Shown: positions 37,603 to 47,887, counted from the stretch's first letter. The stretch is 64,000 bases of DNA from Methanomicrobium antiquum (GCF_029633915.1 NZ_CP091092.1:1984001-2048000); one strand, 5' to 3'. Notes: generated from the sequence alone by a model not told the origin. A program made the numbers and translations.

Positions 37603-38093
37603 AACAGCATATAATAAGCGTTCTTGTTGAGAACAAGTCAGGAGTTCTTGCAAGAGTTTCAGGGCTTTTTTCCAGACGGGGATTTAATATCGAAAGTCTG
37701 GCTGTCGGCACCTGCGAAGAGCCGGGTATGAGCAGGATTACAATTGTAGTCTACGGAGACGATACTCACATTGAGCAGGTGAAAAAACAGCTCAACAAAC
37801 TGATTGATGTAATAAAAATCACTGATATTACAGAAAAAGATCATGTTGAGCGTGAACTTGCACTGATAAAGGTCCATGCCGAGCCTAACATTTCCAGATC
37901 AGAGGTTATGCAGATAGCAGGCATATTCAGGGCTAAAATAATTGATGTCGGCCAAAAGACAATTGTTCTGGAGATAACCGGAGATACGGAAAAGATTTTG
38001 GCGATAGAAAATCTTCTAAAGCCCTACGGTATTTTGGAGCTTGTCCGGACAGGAAGGGTTGCTCTTCAAAGAGGAAGTCTTCAGGATAAATAA
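37599..38093 (+). CDS. ilvN: Acetolactate synthase small (regulatory) subunit
   Basis: The 164-residue protein carries the N-terminal ACT domain (ISVLVENKSGVLARVSGLF, RRGFNIESLAVG) that binds valine, and the C-terminal IlvH domain (EIMQIAGIFRAKIID-like region). It activates IlvB and gives feedback control. It overlaps ilvB by ATGA and is followed by 78 bases before leuC. Confidence 0.95.
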   Translation: MKQHIISVLVENKSGVLARVSGLFSRRGFNIESLAVGTCEEPGMSRITIVVYGDDTHIEQVKKQLNKLIDVIKITDITEKDHVERELALIKVHAEPNISRSEVMQIAGIFRAKIIDVGQKTIVLEITGDTEKILAIENLLKPYGILELVRTGRVALQRGSLQDK

Positions 38094-38171
38094 CTCTAAA
38101 ATTCAAATTTTTTCCGGCAGAAGAAATTTTAAAAGAGCAAAATTTACAATTAGAAAAAAAGACTGATTGAT

Positions 38172-39422
38172 ATGGGATTTACTATAACAGAGAAGATATT
38201 TTCAAAGCACTGTAAAAGAGACTGCAGTGCAGGCGAGGTTGTGATGGCGCCGGTTGACGGCTGTATGATACATGATATCACAGGGCCTCTTGCTATAAAC
38301 GTCTTTCATGAGATGGAAGGAGAAAAAGTGTTTGACCCTGATAAAGTCATAATGCTTTTTGACCACCAGATTCCGGCAGACTCCATAAGTGCAGCGGAAA
38401 ATCATGTTATGATGAGAAAGTTTGCAAAAGAGCAGGGAATACACAACTACGATATAAAAGAGGGCGTCTGCCACCAGGTTGTGCCTGAGAAGGGAAGGGT
38501 GAAACCTGGCGATATTGTTGTCGGGTCTGATTCACATACATGTGCATACGGAGCACTTGGTGCTTTTTCAACCGGAATCGGCTCAACAGACATGGCATAT
38601 GCCCTTAAATTCGGCGAACTCTATTTCAGGATTCCTGATACGATAAAAATCGAGGCCTTTGGTAAATTTCAGAGCAGAGTCGGCCCAAAAGATCTCATCT
38701 TAAACCTTGCAGGCGATATTGGAGCAGATGGTGCAACCTACAGGGCGCTTGAATTTACCGGGAGTGCATTTTCTGATATGGATATTCCGGGAAGGATGAC
38801 ATGTTCGAATATGGCAATTGAGATGGGAGCAAAGGCAGGAATTGTGCCGCCGGACAAAAAAACATGGGATTATCTTAAAGGAAGATGTGAGTGCACTCCG
38901 TTTAGTCTTTCAAGTGATTCAGATGCTGAATTTTTTGAGGTTAAAAGCTACGATATCGGAGAAATCAATCCAAAAGTCGCTGTTCCTCATAATGTTGACA
39001 ATGTTGTCGATGTTTCAGAGGTTGCCGGACGCCATATCGATCAGGTCTTTATAGGGTCGTGCACAAACGGAAGATATGAGGACTTTTTAGAGGCGGCTGA
39101 GGTTTTAGGCGATGATAAATTTGCAGATGATGTCAGGGTGATAATAGTTCCTGCATCAAAGGATGAATACTTAAAAGTCTTAAAGGCTGGTCTTATTGAG
39201 AAGTTTGTGGACGCTGGAGCGCTTGTTGAGGCTCCATGCTGTGGGCCGTGTATGGGAGGCGCTTTTGGTCTTTTGGCACCGGGCGAGGTCTCTTTATCAA
39301 CGTCAAACAGAAATTTCAGGGGCAGGCAGGGAAGCACTGAAAGTTTTGTTTATTTATCTTCGCCTGCGACAGCGGCGGCAAGTGCAGTTAAGGGAAAAAT
39401 TACTGATCCAAGGGAGGTGTGA
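38172..39422 (+). CDS. leuC: 3-isopropylmalate dehydratase large subunit
   Basis: The 416-residue aconitase-family protein binds a [4Fe-4S] cluster. The three cluster cysteines are in [11 protein letters not shown] and [11 protein letters not shown], and [13 protein letters not shown] is a substrate block. In this operon it most likely isomerises 2- to 3-isopropylmalate and citramalate to 3-methylmalate. Methanogens have a paralogue for coenzyme B synthesis (homoaconitase), which sequence alone does not exclude. Confidence 0.92.
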   Translation: MGFTITEKIFSKHCKRDCSAGEVVMAPVDGCMIHDITGPLAINVFHEMEGEKVFDPDKVIMLFDHQIPADSISAAENHVMMRKFAKEQGIHNYDIKEGVCHQVVPEKGRVKPGDIVVGSDSHTCAYGALGAFSTGIGSTDMAYALKFGELYFRIPDTIKIEAFGKFQSRVGPKDLILNLAGDIGADGATYRALEFTGSAFSDMDIPGRMTCSNMAIEMGAKAGIVPPDKKTWDYLKGRCECTPFSLSSDSDAEFFEVKSYDIGEINPKVAVPHNVDNVVDVSEVAGRHIDQVFIGSCTNGRYEDFLEAAEVLGDDKFADDVRVIIVPASKDEYLKVLKAGLIEKFVDAGALVEAPCCGPCMGGAFGLLAPGEVSLSTSNRNFRGRQGSTESFVYLSSPATAAASAVKGKITDPREV

Positions 39423-39425
39423 GAT

Positions 39426-39893
39426 ATGCCAAGAGCATGGAAGTTTGGCGATGATGTTGATACAGATGCAATAATTCCGGGCAGATTTCTGACAATTTAT
39501 GATCCAAAAGAGCTTGCAGAACATGCATTTGAGGGAACACGCGATGATTTTTCCAAAAAAGCAAAGCCAGGCGATATAATTGTTGCAGGGCGGAATTTTG
39601 GCTGTGGTTCTTCGCGTGAGCATGCACCTCTTGCACTAAAAGGATGTGGGATTGAGTTTGTTGTTGCAAAGTCGTTTGCGAGAATATTTTACAGAAATGC
39701 AATTAATACAGGTGTTTTACCTGTTGTCTGTGCAGATACAGATGAAATTTCTGACGGTGCCAAAGTCTTTGTTAATTTAGAGGAGTCATATATTGAGGCT
39801 GACTCGAAGAGATATACACTTGAGCCAATCCCTGATTTTATGATGAGGATTGTTCATGCCGGCGGTCTTGTTGAATATGCAAAAAATAAGTGA
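39426..39893 (+). CDS. leuD: 3-isopropylmalate dehydratase small subunit
   Basis: The 155-residue swivel domain pairs with LeuC. It has FGDDVDTDAIIPGRFL near the start and the substrate loop GRNFGCGSSREHAPLALKGC near residue 57. Variation in the loop after the second strand decides substrate specificity in this family; here the sequence does not clearly identify one. It starts 3 bases after leuC. Confidence 0.92.
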   Translation: MPRAWKFGDDVDTDAIIPGRFLTIYDPKELAEHAFEGTRDDFSKKAKPGDIIVAGRNFGCGSSREHAPLALKGCGIEFVVAKSFARIFYRNAINTGVLPVVCADTDEISDGAKVFVNLEESYIEADSKRYTLEPIPDFMMRIVHAGGLVEYAKNK

Positions 39894-39905
39894 TTGGGAA
39901 TTTTT

Positions 39906-41030
39906 ATGACGACATATAAAGCGGCCTGCATGCCGGGAGACGGAATAGGGCCTGAAATTATTGCAGAGGGCAGAAAAGTTCTTGATTCTGCAGGAGAGAA
40001 GTTCGGCTTTGATATAGACTGGACTGATTATGATACCGGTGCTGAGAGATATTTAAAGACCGGTGAGCTTATTTCAGAGGATGAGTTAAAGGAGCTTTCA
40101 AAGTTTTCAACCATCTACTTTGGCTCAATCGGTGATGACAGGGTAAAGCCCGGAATTTTGGAGAAGGGAATTTTGCTTGCTCTTCGGTTTTACTTTGATC
40201 AGTACGTGAATCTCCGGCCGATTAAGCTTTTGAAAGGTGTTTCTACTCCGCTTGCAAACAAAAAACCATCAGATATTGACTTTGTTGTAGTCCGTGAGAA
40301 CACCGAGGATTTCTATGTCGGAATCGGTTCAAGGGTAAAATCCGGAAAACAAAGGGATGAGCTGTCTGTATTACGCGATTTGTATAATGTCAAATTCGGC
40401 ATTGATGTTGAGACAGATGCCGATGAGCTTGCATACCAGATTGGAGTTGTAAGCCGGCAGGGCTCAAAGCGTGTGATGGAGTATGCATTTGATCTTTCTA
40501 TGACACGTGATAAGAAGCTGACATCGGTTGACAAGGCTAATGTTTTAACTGATGTTTACGGTCTGTGGCGTGAGGTCTTTGAGGAGACTAAGATTAATTA
40601 TCCGGCGGTTTCTACCGATTATAACTTCGTTGACGCAATTACGATGTGGTTTGTCAAAAACCCGGAGTGGTTCGATGTTGTTGTAACGCCAAATATGTTT
40701 GGCGATATCATAACAGATCTTGGTGCGATGATCCAGGGAGGATTAGGGCTTGCTCCGGGCGGAAACATTAATCCTGATGGAACGTCCATGTTTGAGCCGA
40801 TTCACGGCTCCGCTCCCAAATATAAAGGACAAAATGTTGCAAATCCTCTTGCTACAATCTGGGCAGGAAGCCTTTTACTCGATACTCTCGGAGAAAAAGA
40901 GGCGGCGGCGGCGGTTGTTTCATCAATTGAGCACTCGATTGAGAAAGGCGCTGTAACCCGCGATATGGGCGGTTCGATGGGAACGAATGAGATTGGCGAG
41001 TGGATTGCAAAAGATATTTTGAATAAATAA
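39906..41030 (+). CDS. leuB: 3-isopropylmalate dehydrogenase
   Basis: The 374-residue enzyme of the isocitrate/isopropylmalate dehydrogenase family has [13 protein letters not shown] at the start, [16 protein letters not shown], the metal ligands in [19 protein letters not shown] and the NAD block [19 protein letters not shown]. It is about 40 residues longer than most archaeal LeuB and closer in length to bacterial forms and tartrate dehydrogenase relatives. ATG 39906 is preferred to the TTG at 39894, which lies next to the leuD stop. It ends the operon. Confidence 0.9.
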   Translation: MTTYKAACMPGDGIGPEIIAEGRKVLDSAGEKFGFDIDWTDYDTGAERYLKTGELISEDELKELSKFSTIYFGSIGDDRVKPGILEKGILLALRFYFDQYVNLRPIKLLKGVSTPLANKKPSDIDFVVVRENTEDFYVGIGSRVKSGKQRDELSVLRDLYNVKFGIDVETDADELAYQIGVVSRQGSKRVMEYAFDLSMTRDKKLTSVDKANVLTDVYGLWREVFEETKINYPAVSTDYNFVDAITMWFVKNPEWFDVVVTPNMFGDIITDLGAMIQGGLGLAPGGNINPDGTSMFEPIHGSAPKYKGQNVANPLATIWAGSLLLDTLGEKEAAAAVVSSIEHSIEKGAVTRDMGGSMGTNEIGEWIAKDILNK

Positions 41031-41052
41031 AAACCCGGTTTTTTTATTTTTT
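41028..41052 (+). terminator. Terminator after leuB
   Basis: A short inverted repeat AAAACC, C, GGTTTT overlaps the leuB stop and runs directly into a T7 and a T6 tract. It would end the cimA-leuB transcript. Confidence 0.55.
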
Positions 41053-41594
41053 AAAATACTGCTTAATAATAAGCTATTTATGTTTTTTAAAATCCTGTTA
41101 AGGATCATTAATTCAGGTTTTTATATGTTATATCTAATGACAGAGCCCCTTTTTACAGGAGGAGGACAGCCCCAAAAATCCCTGATTTAAGCTTGTTTTG
41201 CCGTTTTACCGGATGCTTCAGATACCCCTGATAAATACACTCTATACGACGGTTTAAGAGATAACCAAGCCCTAATTGCGTAGATATAGTGGCATTCTAT
41301 TGCCCCTTATTTTCAGAGGATGTTTACATTGAAGAGTGTTGAGAAAGTATGATACAGGGCTTGTATGAAGGTCTCAAAACAGGCGTTTTGACCTGTTTTA
41401 CGGACCTATTTAAGGTTTACTTAATAGATTATGAGTTTTCATAATTGGAAAAAACAAGTAACAAATCAAAAAGGAACGCTACCCGATAATGATTGAATAA
41501 AGACTGTCCTTTGCTGAAAGAAAAACCATTCAGGTGTTGCAAGAGATGAGATTTTGCATACTCACAAAAATTTTAAGAATGTCAGGCCATAATA
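41053..41594. other. Non-coding gap with a hairpin and a possible transposase relic
   Basis: No complete gene is seen in these 540 bases. AAAACAGG at 41376-41383 and CCTGTTTT at 41392-41399 form a perfect 8-bp stem with an 8-base loop. On the minus strand, about 41298-41187, an open stretch ending KPSYRVYLSGVSEASGKTA resembles the C-terminal end of some transposases, but it has no start and the resemblance is weak. The rest shows nothing I recognise. Confidence 0.35.
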
Positions 41595-41786
41595 ATGATC
41601 ATGCCAACCATCACTGTGGACGATGAACTTAAACAGGAGCTTAAGAAAATTGGTCGTAAAGGTGAATCATACAACGATATTGTTGATCGGCTCCTAACTT
41701 ATTATTGCACCAAAAAATTAGATGCTGAATTAAATGATATTTTAGAAAATGAAGAATTCACACCTTTAGATTTGGAAGCTATATAA
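41595..41786 (+). CDS. RelB/VapB-type antitoxin
   Basis: The 63-residue protein begins MIMPTITVDDELKQELKKIG, a ribbon-helix-helix or related DNA-binding start common in archaeal antitoxins, and ends with an acidic toxin-binding tail. Its stop is followed by one base and then the toxin ATG. A second possible start is ATG 41601. Antitoxins of this type usually repress their own operon. Confidence 0.8.
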   Translation: MIMPTITVDDELKQELKKIGRKGESYNDIVDRLLTYYCTKKLDAELNDILENEEFTPLDLEAI

Positions 41787-41787
41787 T

Positions 41788-42057
41788 ATGACTTACTCCC
41801 TTCTTGCTACAAAGAGATTCAGAAAAGAGTTAAGCCTCCTGGATGATGCAACCAAAAAGAGAGTTAAGGAAGCTCTTGCAGGTCTAATAGAGGATCCTTT
41901 TACATCCCGGCCAAATGTAGATATTAAGCAGTTAAAAAATATGACTCCTAAAAAATACAGACTGAGAGTAGGAGATTATAGAATCTTTTTTTACATTGGT
42001 AATAATGAAATTAAATTGTTAAAGATTGCAGACAGAAAAACAGCATATAAAAGATAA
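41788..42057 (+). CDS. RelE/ParE-family toxin
   Basis: The 89-residue basic protein has the RelE fold: FRKELSLLDDATKKRVKEAL, then VDIKQLKNMTPKKYRLRVGD and YRIFFYIGNNEIKLLKIADR. The Arg and Lys residues in YRLRVGDYRIFF are typical of the mRNA-cleaving group. It makes a classic toxin-antitoxin pair with the gene before it, placed beside the CRISPR-Cas locus. It converges on the CARF regulator. Confidence 0.88.
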   Translation: MTYSLLATKRFRKELSLLDDATKKRVKEALAGLIEDPFTSRPNVDIKQLKNMTPKKYRLRVGDYRIFFYIGNNEIKLLKIADRKTAYKR

Positions 42058-42101
42058 AAAAAATTGAATATAATTACTATATGTAAAGAGCCAGTCAGTC
42101 T

Positions 42102-42911
42102 CTATGAGTTGTATAAAAAGTGAAGGGCGTCTTTTCCTTCCTGAGTGATATGAATCAATGATTTTCTGTTCCTTTTTTCAATTTCGATGTATTTCCATTT
42201 CAAAAGGGGATCTATATAACGTCTTTCCAGTGCCCTGTATTTTGCAGGAACCTCGTTTTTTACCTTTTCTTCAACAAGAGTTATTTTTTCCCGCTCTAAT
42301 ATCTCAATCACTATTTTTTTATTAAGACCCTTTGAGCCGCCTTCTGAATCATATATCATATTTTTACTGATTATTGCAAGCACTTTTATTAAGCTGTCAG
42401 ATGGTTTTTCTATTCTGTATTCCGGAAGAATTTGTATATTTTTAAAACCGCTTGTCAATTGTTCTCCCATTTCAGGTTCAAGTTCATATTTTTCCGGTTG
42501 GACATAATAAGGTAAAACTGAGATGTGTTCTTCTTTGAAGATCATCGAGATCATCATTCCCGCAATTGAATGAATTTTTGATCCTGTTGATACATTGATA
42601 AAAATATGATTCTCTTTCTCTTCCTGTAATATTTCTCTATAGGCTTTTAATGTATCATACAATTTCAGATTTTTAAAATCAGTTTTTATATCAATAACAT
42701 CCAGTCCTGTTGATTTTTCTTTCAGTTGTCTTTTAATCTCATTTACACAATAAGCTCCTTTGTCATTTTCATCTTTATCAATTAACAGATATAGCCTGTC
42801 TGCATTCATCCGAATTACCGGAATAACGACACGATCAATTTCAAACCCAACAGGGGCAATGTGAACTCTTTTTGGGTTTAACAATTTTGTTGTAAATTCC
42901 ATTATTAACAT
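42102..42911 (-). CDS. CARF/HTH regulator (DUF6293 type)
   Basis: The 269-residue protein has an N-terminal Rossmann-like CARF domain (HIAPVGFEIDRVVIPVIRMN, NHIFINVSTGSKIHSIAGMM) and a C-terminal winged helix (about residues 170-269, ending in SLIHITQEGKDALHFL). CARF domains sense cyclic oligoadenylates or other nucleotides. It is divergent from cas3 across 134 bases, so a role as cas regulator is likely. ATG 42902 may be the real start: a TATA at 42924-42934 would place transcription there, giving a leaderless mRNA. The type I-G locus itself has no Cas10 to make cyclic oligoadenylate, so the ligand is unknown. Confidence 0.8.
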   Translation of the reverse strand: MLIMEFTTKLLNPKRVHIAPVGFEIDRVVIPVIRMNADRLYLLIDKDENDKGAYCVNEIKRQLKEKSTGLDVIDIKTDFKNLKLYDTLKAYREILQEEKENHIFINVSTGSKIHSIAGMMISMIFKEEHISVLPYYVQPEKYELEPEMGEQLTSGFKNIQILPEYRIEKPSDSLIKVLAIISKNMIYDSEGGSKGLNKKIVIEILEREKITLVEEKVKNEVPAKYRALERRYIDPLLKWKYIEIEKRNRKSLIHITQEGKDALHFLYNS

Positions 42912-42960
42912 AATTTCCGTTAATAAATATAAATTCTTGGACGTCTTTAGTTAAGTTTAT

Positions 42961-43045
42961 AGAGTCTGTTATAGACAAAAAAATATACATTTATTTTGGA
43001 TTTTAAAGATCCAATAATATAAATTGTATTTTAGGGGATTTTTCA
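42961..43045. promoter_or_regulatory. Promoter and inverted repeats upstream of cas3
   Basis: The stretch holds GTCTGTTATAGAC at 42963-42975 (partial palindrome) and TTGGAT at 42996-43001 facing ATCCAA at 43009-43014. A/T-rich TATA candidates lie at 42978-42990 and 43016-43025. GGGGAT at 43034-43039 may be the ribosome binding site of cas3. The inverted repeats are candidates for operators of the divergent regulator. Confidence 0.45.
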
Positions 43046-45463
43046 ATGAGTTCTAGTTCAAATGAATATCAACAATTTTTTCGAGATGCAACAGGGCATC
43101 TGCCATACCCATATCAGGAGAAATTAGCAACATCAGATAATTTTCCTGAAGTTATTGAAGTTCCAACCGGGCTTGGAAAAACCGATGCAATTATTCTCGC
43201 ATGGATTTGGAGACGGCGCTTTGATCCAAGAAATGATGTTCGGAACTCTACTCCAAGAAGACTTTTTTTCTGCCTCCCAATGAGAGTTCTTGTCGAACAA
43301 ACCAGGGATAAAGTAGAGAAATGGCTTGATAAACTAAATCTTCTTGGAAAAAATTCTACAAATGATGGCGAGAAGATTTCTGTTACGGTTTTGATGGGAG
43401 GGGAAGACAAGCACAACTGGGATCTCTATCCGGAGAGAGATGCGATTATTATCGGAACACAGGATATGTTGATTTCCCGTGCCCTGAATCGTGGATATGG
43501 TATGAGCAGGTATAGATGGCCAACCCATTTTGGACTCATGAACAATGATTGTCTCTGGGTAATGGACGAGATCCAGCTTATGGGAAAAGGTCTTTCTACA
43601 ACACTGCAACTCCAGGCATTCCGCAATAAAATTGGAACGATTGACTCACTTCCCGCAAAATCGGTCTGGATGAGTGCAACTCTGAATAAGGAGTGGTTAA
43701 AGACTGTGGACTATAATCCTGAAAAAGAGATTAATAAAGTTCAAAAACTTGATGAGGATGATTTAAAAGAACCTCTTGTTAATAAACGCAATAATGCGAT
43801 TAAAATATTAAGGAAAGCAAAACACGATTCCACCAAACCAAAAGAACTTGCTGAAGAGATTATTTCAAAACACAAAGCAGGCTATAGAACTCTTGTAGTA
43901 GTTAATACCGTAAAAAGGGCTACTGAGCTATATGAAGCATTGGAGAAGAAAAAACCGGATGCTTCACTTGTTTTAATCCATTCGAGGTTCAGACCTTCAG
44001 ATAGAAAAAAGGTTGTGCAGTCTCTTCTTGATGAGCCAAATGAATTTGGGACTATAATTGTTTCTACACAGGTTATTGAAGCAGGAGTTGATGTTTCGGC
44101 AAAGGTGCTTTTCACAGAACTTTGCCCATGGTCATCTCTCGTTCAGAGATTGGGAAGATGCAACCGTTCAGGTGAATATGATGATGCGGAGATTTACTGG
44201 ATAGATGTTTTATTAGACAAGAAAAATTCAGCACTCCCATATACGGAAGAAGAACTTTCAAAGTCATATGATATTCTAACAGAATTTGAAGGGTGCAGTG
44301 TTGGACCAGCAAATCTTCCAGCTGTTGATCTAAATTTTACTCATAAGCAAATTATTCGAAAGAAGGAGATCTTTGAACTCTTTGACACAACTCCTGATTT
44401 AACCGGCAGTGATATTGATATCTCAAGGTACATTCGCGATGATGAGGAGATGGATTTTTCAGTATTCTGGCGTGATTTTAATTATTCCGGAATATTTGAT
44501 GATAGCCTGCCCCACAGAGATGAATTATGTTCTGTTCCTGTAAGTGATATAAAAAACCTGGTGGATAAGCATACAGTCCGAATCTGGGACCACCTTGATG
44601 GTGAATGGAAGGTTGTCAGAAAGGGAAATTACAGTGATATCTATCCAGGAGTAACAGTGTTGCTTGACTCTAAAGAGGGCGGCTATAGTAGTGAAAAAGG
44701 ATGGGATCTTAAATCAAAGAAGGCTGTCGATGAGATTTCACATGCAGACAAGGGTATTGAAAAACCCTATTCTGATTATATTTCAGAAGGTAAGTGGGAG
44801 TCTGTTGCTGAACATACAGATGAAGTTTGCAGAGAAATTGAATCAATAATGAACAAAATTGGGTTGGATGGAAATTTTTCTGGATCACTTATTGATGGTG
44901 CACGCTGGCATGATGCAGGAAAGGCTCATAGATCATTTCAGGCTCTAATAAAAGATGAGGAATTGGAAAGTTATTCAAATCCTCCTGCGGCTAAAGCACC
45001 TAAAGGAGCCTGGAAGGGTAACCCCGGACTTAATAAATGTAATGAGGATGGAAGGAGGAAATTTTTCCGCCACGAACTTGCTTCCGGTATTTTGGCTTTA
45101 ATGAACGGTAAGAGTGATTTGGCAGCATATCTTGCAGCCGCTCATCATGGAAAGGTTCGTGGCTCTATCAGGTCAATGCCGGATGAATGTGTTCCTTTGG
45201 ATAAGGAGAGGAGGTATGCCCGCGGGGTCTGGGATGGCGATATTGTTCCTGAGACAGATCTTGGTGGAGGTGTTAAGTTGCCGGAGACTGAAATTGACCT
45301 TTCATTTATGGATCTTGGAGAAGGCAGGAAAGGACCAAGCTGGTCTGCAAGAGTTCTAAACCTCAGGGATTCTCCAGATATCGGACCTTTCAGGCTGGCA
45401 TATATGGAGGCGTTAATGAAAGCATCTGATGAAAGAGCAAGTGGAGGTGGAAAGAATGACTGA
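43046..45463 (+). CDS. cas3: Cas3 helicase-nuclease, HD domain at C-terminus
   Basis: The 805-residue protein unwinds and shreds target DNA in type I interference. The helicase comes first: Walker A PTGLGKT at 40-46, DEIQ at 174-177, SAT at 210-212, and a second RecA domain with IVSTQVIEAGVDVS and QRLGRCNR. The HD nuclease follows, with His622-Asp623 (ARWHDAGKAH), RHELASG and AAHHGK. This helicase-HD order is typical of type I-G/I-U, the reverse of type I-E and I-C. It overlaps csx17 by 8 bases. Confidence 0.95.
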   Translation: MSSSSNEYQQFFRDATGHLPYPYQEKLATSDNFPEVIEVPTGLGKTDAIILAWIWRRRFDPRNDVRNSTPRRLFFCLPMRVLVEQTRDKVEKWLDKLNLLGKNSTNDGEKISVTVLMGGEDKHNWDLYPERDAIIIGTQDMLISRALNRGYGMSRYRWPTHFGLMNNDCLWVMDEIQLMGKGLSTTLQLQAFRNKIGTIDSLPAKSVWMSATLNKEWLKTVDYNPEKEINKVQKLDEDDLKEPLVNKRNNAIKILRKAKHDSTKPKELAEEIISKHKAGYRTLVVVNTVKRATELYEALEKKKPDASLVLIHSRFRPSDRKKVVQSLLDEPNEFGTIIVSTQVIEAGVDVSAKVLFTELCPWSSLVQRLGRCNRSGEYDDAEIYWIDVLLDKKNSALPYTEEELSKSYDILTEFEGCSVGPANLPAVDLNFTHKQIIRKKEIFELFDTTPDLTGSDIDISRYIRDDEEMDFSVFWRDFNYSGIFDDSLPHRDELCSVPVSDIKNLVDKHTVRIWDHLDGEWKVVRKGNYSDIYPGVTVLLDSKEGGYSSEKGWDLKSKKAVDEISHADKGIEKPYSDYISEGKWESVAEHTDEVCREIESIMNKIGLDGNFSGSLIDGARWHDAGKAHRSFQALIKDEELESYSNPPAAKAPKGAWKGNPGLNKCNEDGRRKFFRHELASGILALMNGKSDLAAYLAAAHHGKVRGSIRSMPDECVPLDKERRYARGVWDGDIVPETDLGGGVKLPETEIDLSFMDLGEGRKGPSWSARVLNLRDSPDIGPFRLAYMEALMKASDERASGGGKND

Positions 45464-47873
45464 TTTGGCACTGAAGGGCTGTACTTATGAGCCGATGTCG
45501 GCTTATTTGTCTGCTCTTGCTGTACTAAGGCTCGTTAGCGAACAAAAAGATCCCGATGCAAAAGGCTGGTGGGACGATCTTGGTGTTTTTCATCTTGATT
45601 CCTGTCTTGATGAAGAAGGTTTAGTAAATTTCTTCCTTGAGGAATACCGGCCGACTCCTATTGTTTCGCCGTGGAATGGTGGATCAGGATTTAATGACGG
45701 GGACAATGTAGATAGTTTAAATGCGATAATTAAGGACGATTCCGAGCGTTTATCTTCATATCGTGAAACCATCAAAACAATTCGTTCATTCCCTGAGATA
45801 CCCAATACCGATGTTCCACTGAGAGAATTAATTACTATTTTCCGTAATGAAACTAACGAGAAGAAGGGGAAAACCAAAGATGATTTTCTGGAACTTTTGG
45901 AGAGAACAGAAAGATCGATTTCTGAAATTCCTTATCTTACTTCTGATGATGAAATTTTAAAACACACTATCCCGGAGCTTGAAGAGAGGGCAAAAACATC
46001 AAAAAAGTCTTCAGATAAAGAGAAAAAGCAATCGGATGCCATAAAAATTCTTTTAAGGGAAGTCAAGAAGATCAGAACTAACGTAAAAACTCTCTTGAAA
46101 AAGAAAAGTTCAGGGAAGGAGGATATTATTTCTGCCAGCAGGGATCGTTTGAATGATCAGGTGGCTGAATGGATAGATGCATCAACTTTAATTGCTCCAG
46201 ATGGTACTGCAGTATATCCTCCTATTCTTGGAACAGGTGGAAATGATGGAAGATTTGAATTTTCGAATAATTTTATGAGCTGTATTGTAAACCTGCTTAT
46301 TGAACAGCCCGAGTATTCTAAAACCCTTTTGATGAATGCAATCTTTGATGAAAAGACAGATTGTCTTCAAAATATATCTATTGGACAGTATGATCCAAGC
46401 CGGACCGGCGGATTTAATCAGGGAAATGGAATAGAGAATAAAGATGAATTTAAAGCCAATCCCTGGGCTTTTATTCTCACTTTTGAGGGGACAATTCCCT
46501 GGGCAAGTTCTGTAGTTAAGAGTAAGAATTTGAAAACCAGAGGAGATTCTCTTCTCAGAAGTCCTTTCACTGTCCGGTCTGTTCAGGTAGGTTACAATTC
46601 ATCTGCTGAAAATGAGAAATCACGTGCTGAAATCTGGGCACCAGTATGGAAAAATCCTACTAAATACAGGGAGTTAAAGTCTTTTTTGAGTGAAGGGCGG
46701 GCAAATATCGGTAGAAACATGGCAGCGAACAGTATTGAATTTGCAGAGGCTGTCCGTTCTTTAAGTGTTGACAGGGGAATTTCGGATTTCGTAAGGTACA
46801 ATCTCCTTGAAAGAAGAGGTAATAACTACCTTGCTCTTCCTACGGGTGTCTTCAATGTTCATTATAAAGAAGAAAGTTCTCTGATTCGGGAATTAAATCC
46901 GTTATTGTCTTCGGTGGATTTTGTACTCCGGGGAGATAATATTCCTGCAAGCTTAAAATCCGCAAGGAGGAAAATTGATGAAAAGATCTATGATAGTTTA
47001 CTTTATGGGGGTAAAACGAATGTAAAAGCTCTTATCTCAGCAATCGGACAATTTGAAAAACTTTTATCCCGGTCAGGGAGTACGTCAGAACCCATAATCA
47101 GAAGACCAATATCAGGCCTTTCTCCCCGGTGGATTGAGTTTGCCGATGACGGCAGTCTTGAGGTTAGAATTGCAGCGGCAATTGCCTCAATAAGATCTAC
47201 CGGGGGTGTAGGTCCAATCAGGGCTAATCTTTCCCCGGTAGACCCTAAAAGACCTTACCTGTGGAGTACAGGAAAAGGACAGTTTGCATGGGAAGGAAAC
47301 TCCATTTATGCAAGACTAAGTTCCGTCCTCTCCAGAAGGATGATGGATGCAGAAAGGCTGGGAGTAAACCATAACCCTCTTTGGGGTGCAATCCATCTTT
47401 CAGCTAAAGACATAAATGCGTTCATTGAAGGGCATGTCGATGAATCACTTGTCGAAAATCTTCTTTTTGGATTCAGCTGGATTAACTGGAATAAAAAGGA
47501 TGATCTAGCCGAATTGAATAAAACTCTTTTTGAAAAGGAGAAGAATAGAAATGATAAAGAAAATTCAGGTGTGATTTCAAGACCTTATGCTTTGCTTAAG
47601 CTGTTATTCATGCCTGATGGCATAAAAAAAGCCGATGTTCGGGTTATCATTAAACCTGAATCATCGATAATTCCACTCCTTCGTGCAGGACGGATAAAGG
47701 ATGCCTGCACAATTGCCGATCGAAGACTTCGAACAAAGGATTTCATACCTGTTACCTCATCTTTTCCTGATGGAGGCAATGGTTTGCAAATTTCTGCCGC
47801 CCTTCTGATCCCTGTAAGAGATGAATGGCGGCTTAAGAAGTTAGTACTGAGAGAAGAACAAGACAAAAATTAA
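45456..47873 (+). CDS. csx17: Csx17 (Cas8u2), type I-G large subunit
   Basis: The 805-residue protein has the Csx17 opening LALKGCTYEPMSAYLSALAV, followed by LRLVSEQKDPDAKGWWDDL, which is diagnostic for type I-G (I-U3) Cascade. It would act as the large subunit that finds the PAM and recruits Cas3. ATG 45456 is chosen: GGAGGTGG lies 7 bases upstream and the family starts here. Residues about 143-228 are a strongly charged Lys/Glu coiled coil that looks like an insertion. The C-terminal half is less conserved. It is 14 bases before csb1. Confidence 0.92.
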   Translation: MTDLALKGCTYEPMSAYLSALAVLRLVSEQKDPDAKGWWDDLGVFHLDSCLDEEGLVNFFLEEYRPTPIVSPWNGGSGFNDGDNVDSLNAIIKDDSERLSSYRETIKTIRSFPEIPNTDVPLRELITIFRNETNEKKGKTKDDFLELLERTERSISEIPYLTSDDEILKHTIPELEERAKTSKKSSDKEKKQSDAIKILLREVKKIRTNVKTLLKKKSSGKEDIISASRDRLNDQVAEWIDASTLIAPDGTAVYPPILGTGGNDGRFEFSNNFMSCIVNLLIEQPEYSKTLLMNAIFDEKTDCLQNISIGQYDPSRTGGFNQGNGIENKDEFKANPWAFILTFEGTIPWASSVVKSKNLKTRGDSLLRSPFTVRSVQVGYNSSAENEKSRAEIWAPVWKNPTKYRELKSFLSEGRANIGRNMAANSIEFAEAVRSLSVDRGISDFVRYNLLERRGNNYLALPTGVFNVHYKEESSLIRELNPLLSSVDFVLRGDNIPASLKSARRKIDEKIYDSLLYGGKTNVKALISAIGQFEKLLSRSGSTSEPIIRRPISGLSPRWIEFADDGSLEVRIAAAIASIRSTGGVGPIRANLSPVDPKRPYLWSTGKGQFAWEGNSIYARLSSVLSRRMMDAERLGVNHNPLWGAIHLSAKDINAFIEGHVDESLVENLLFGFSWINWNKKDDLAELNKTLFEKEKNRNDKENSGVISRPYALLKLLFMPDGIKKADVRVIIKPESSIIPLLRAGRIKDACTIADRRLRTKDFIPVTSSFPDGGNGLQISAALLIPVRDEWRLKKLVLREEQDKN

Positions 47874-47887
47874 TTTGAGGTGAAAAA

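Noticed and set aside
41187-41298. Transposase C-terminus on the minus strand
   Set aside because: Resemblance is slight, the frame is about 37 codons and no inverted ends or target duplication are visible; kept only as a remark in the gap entry.
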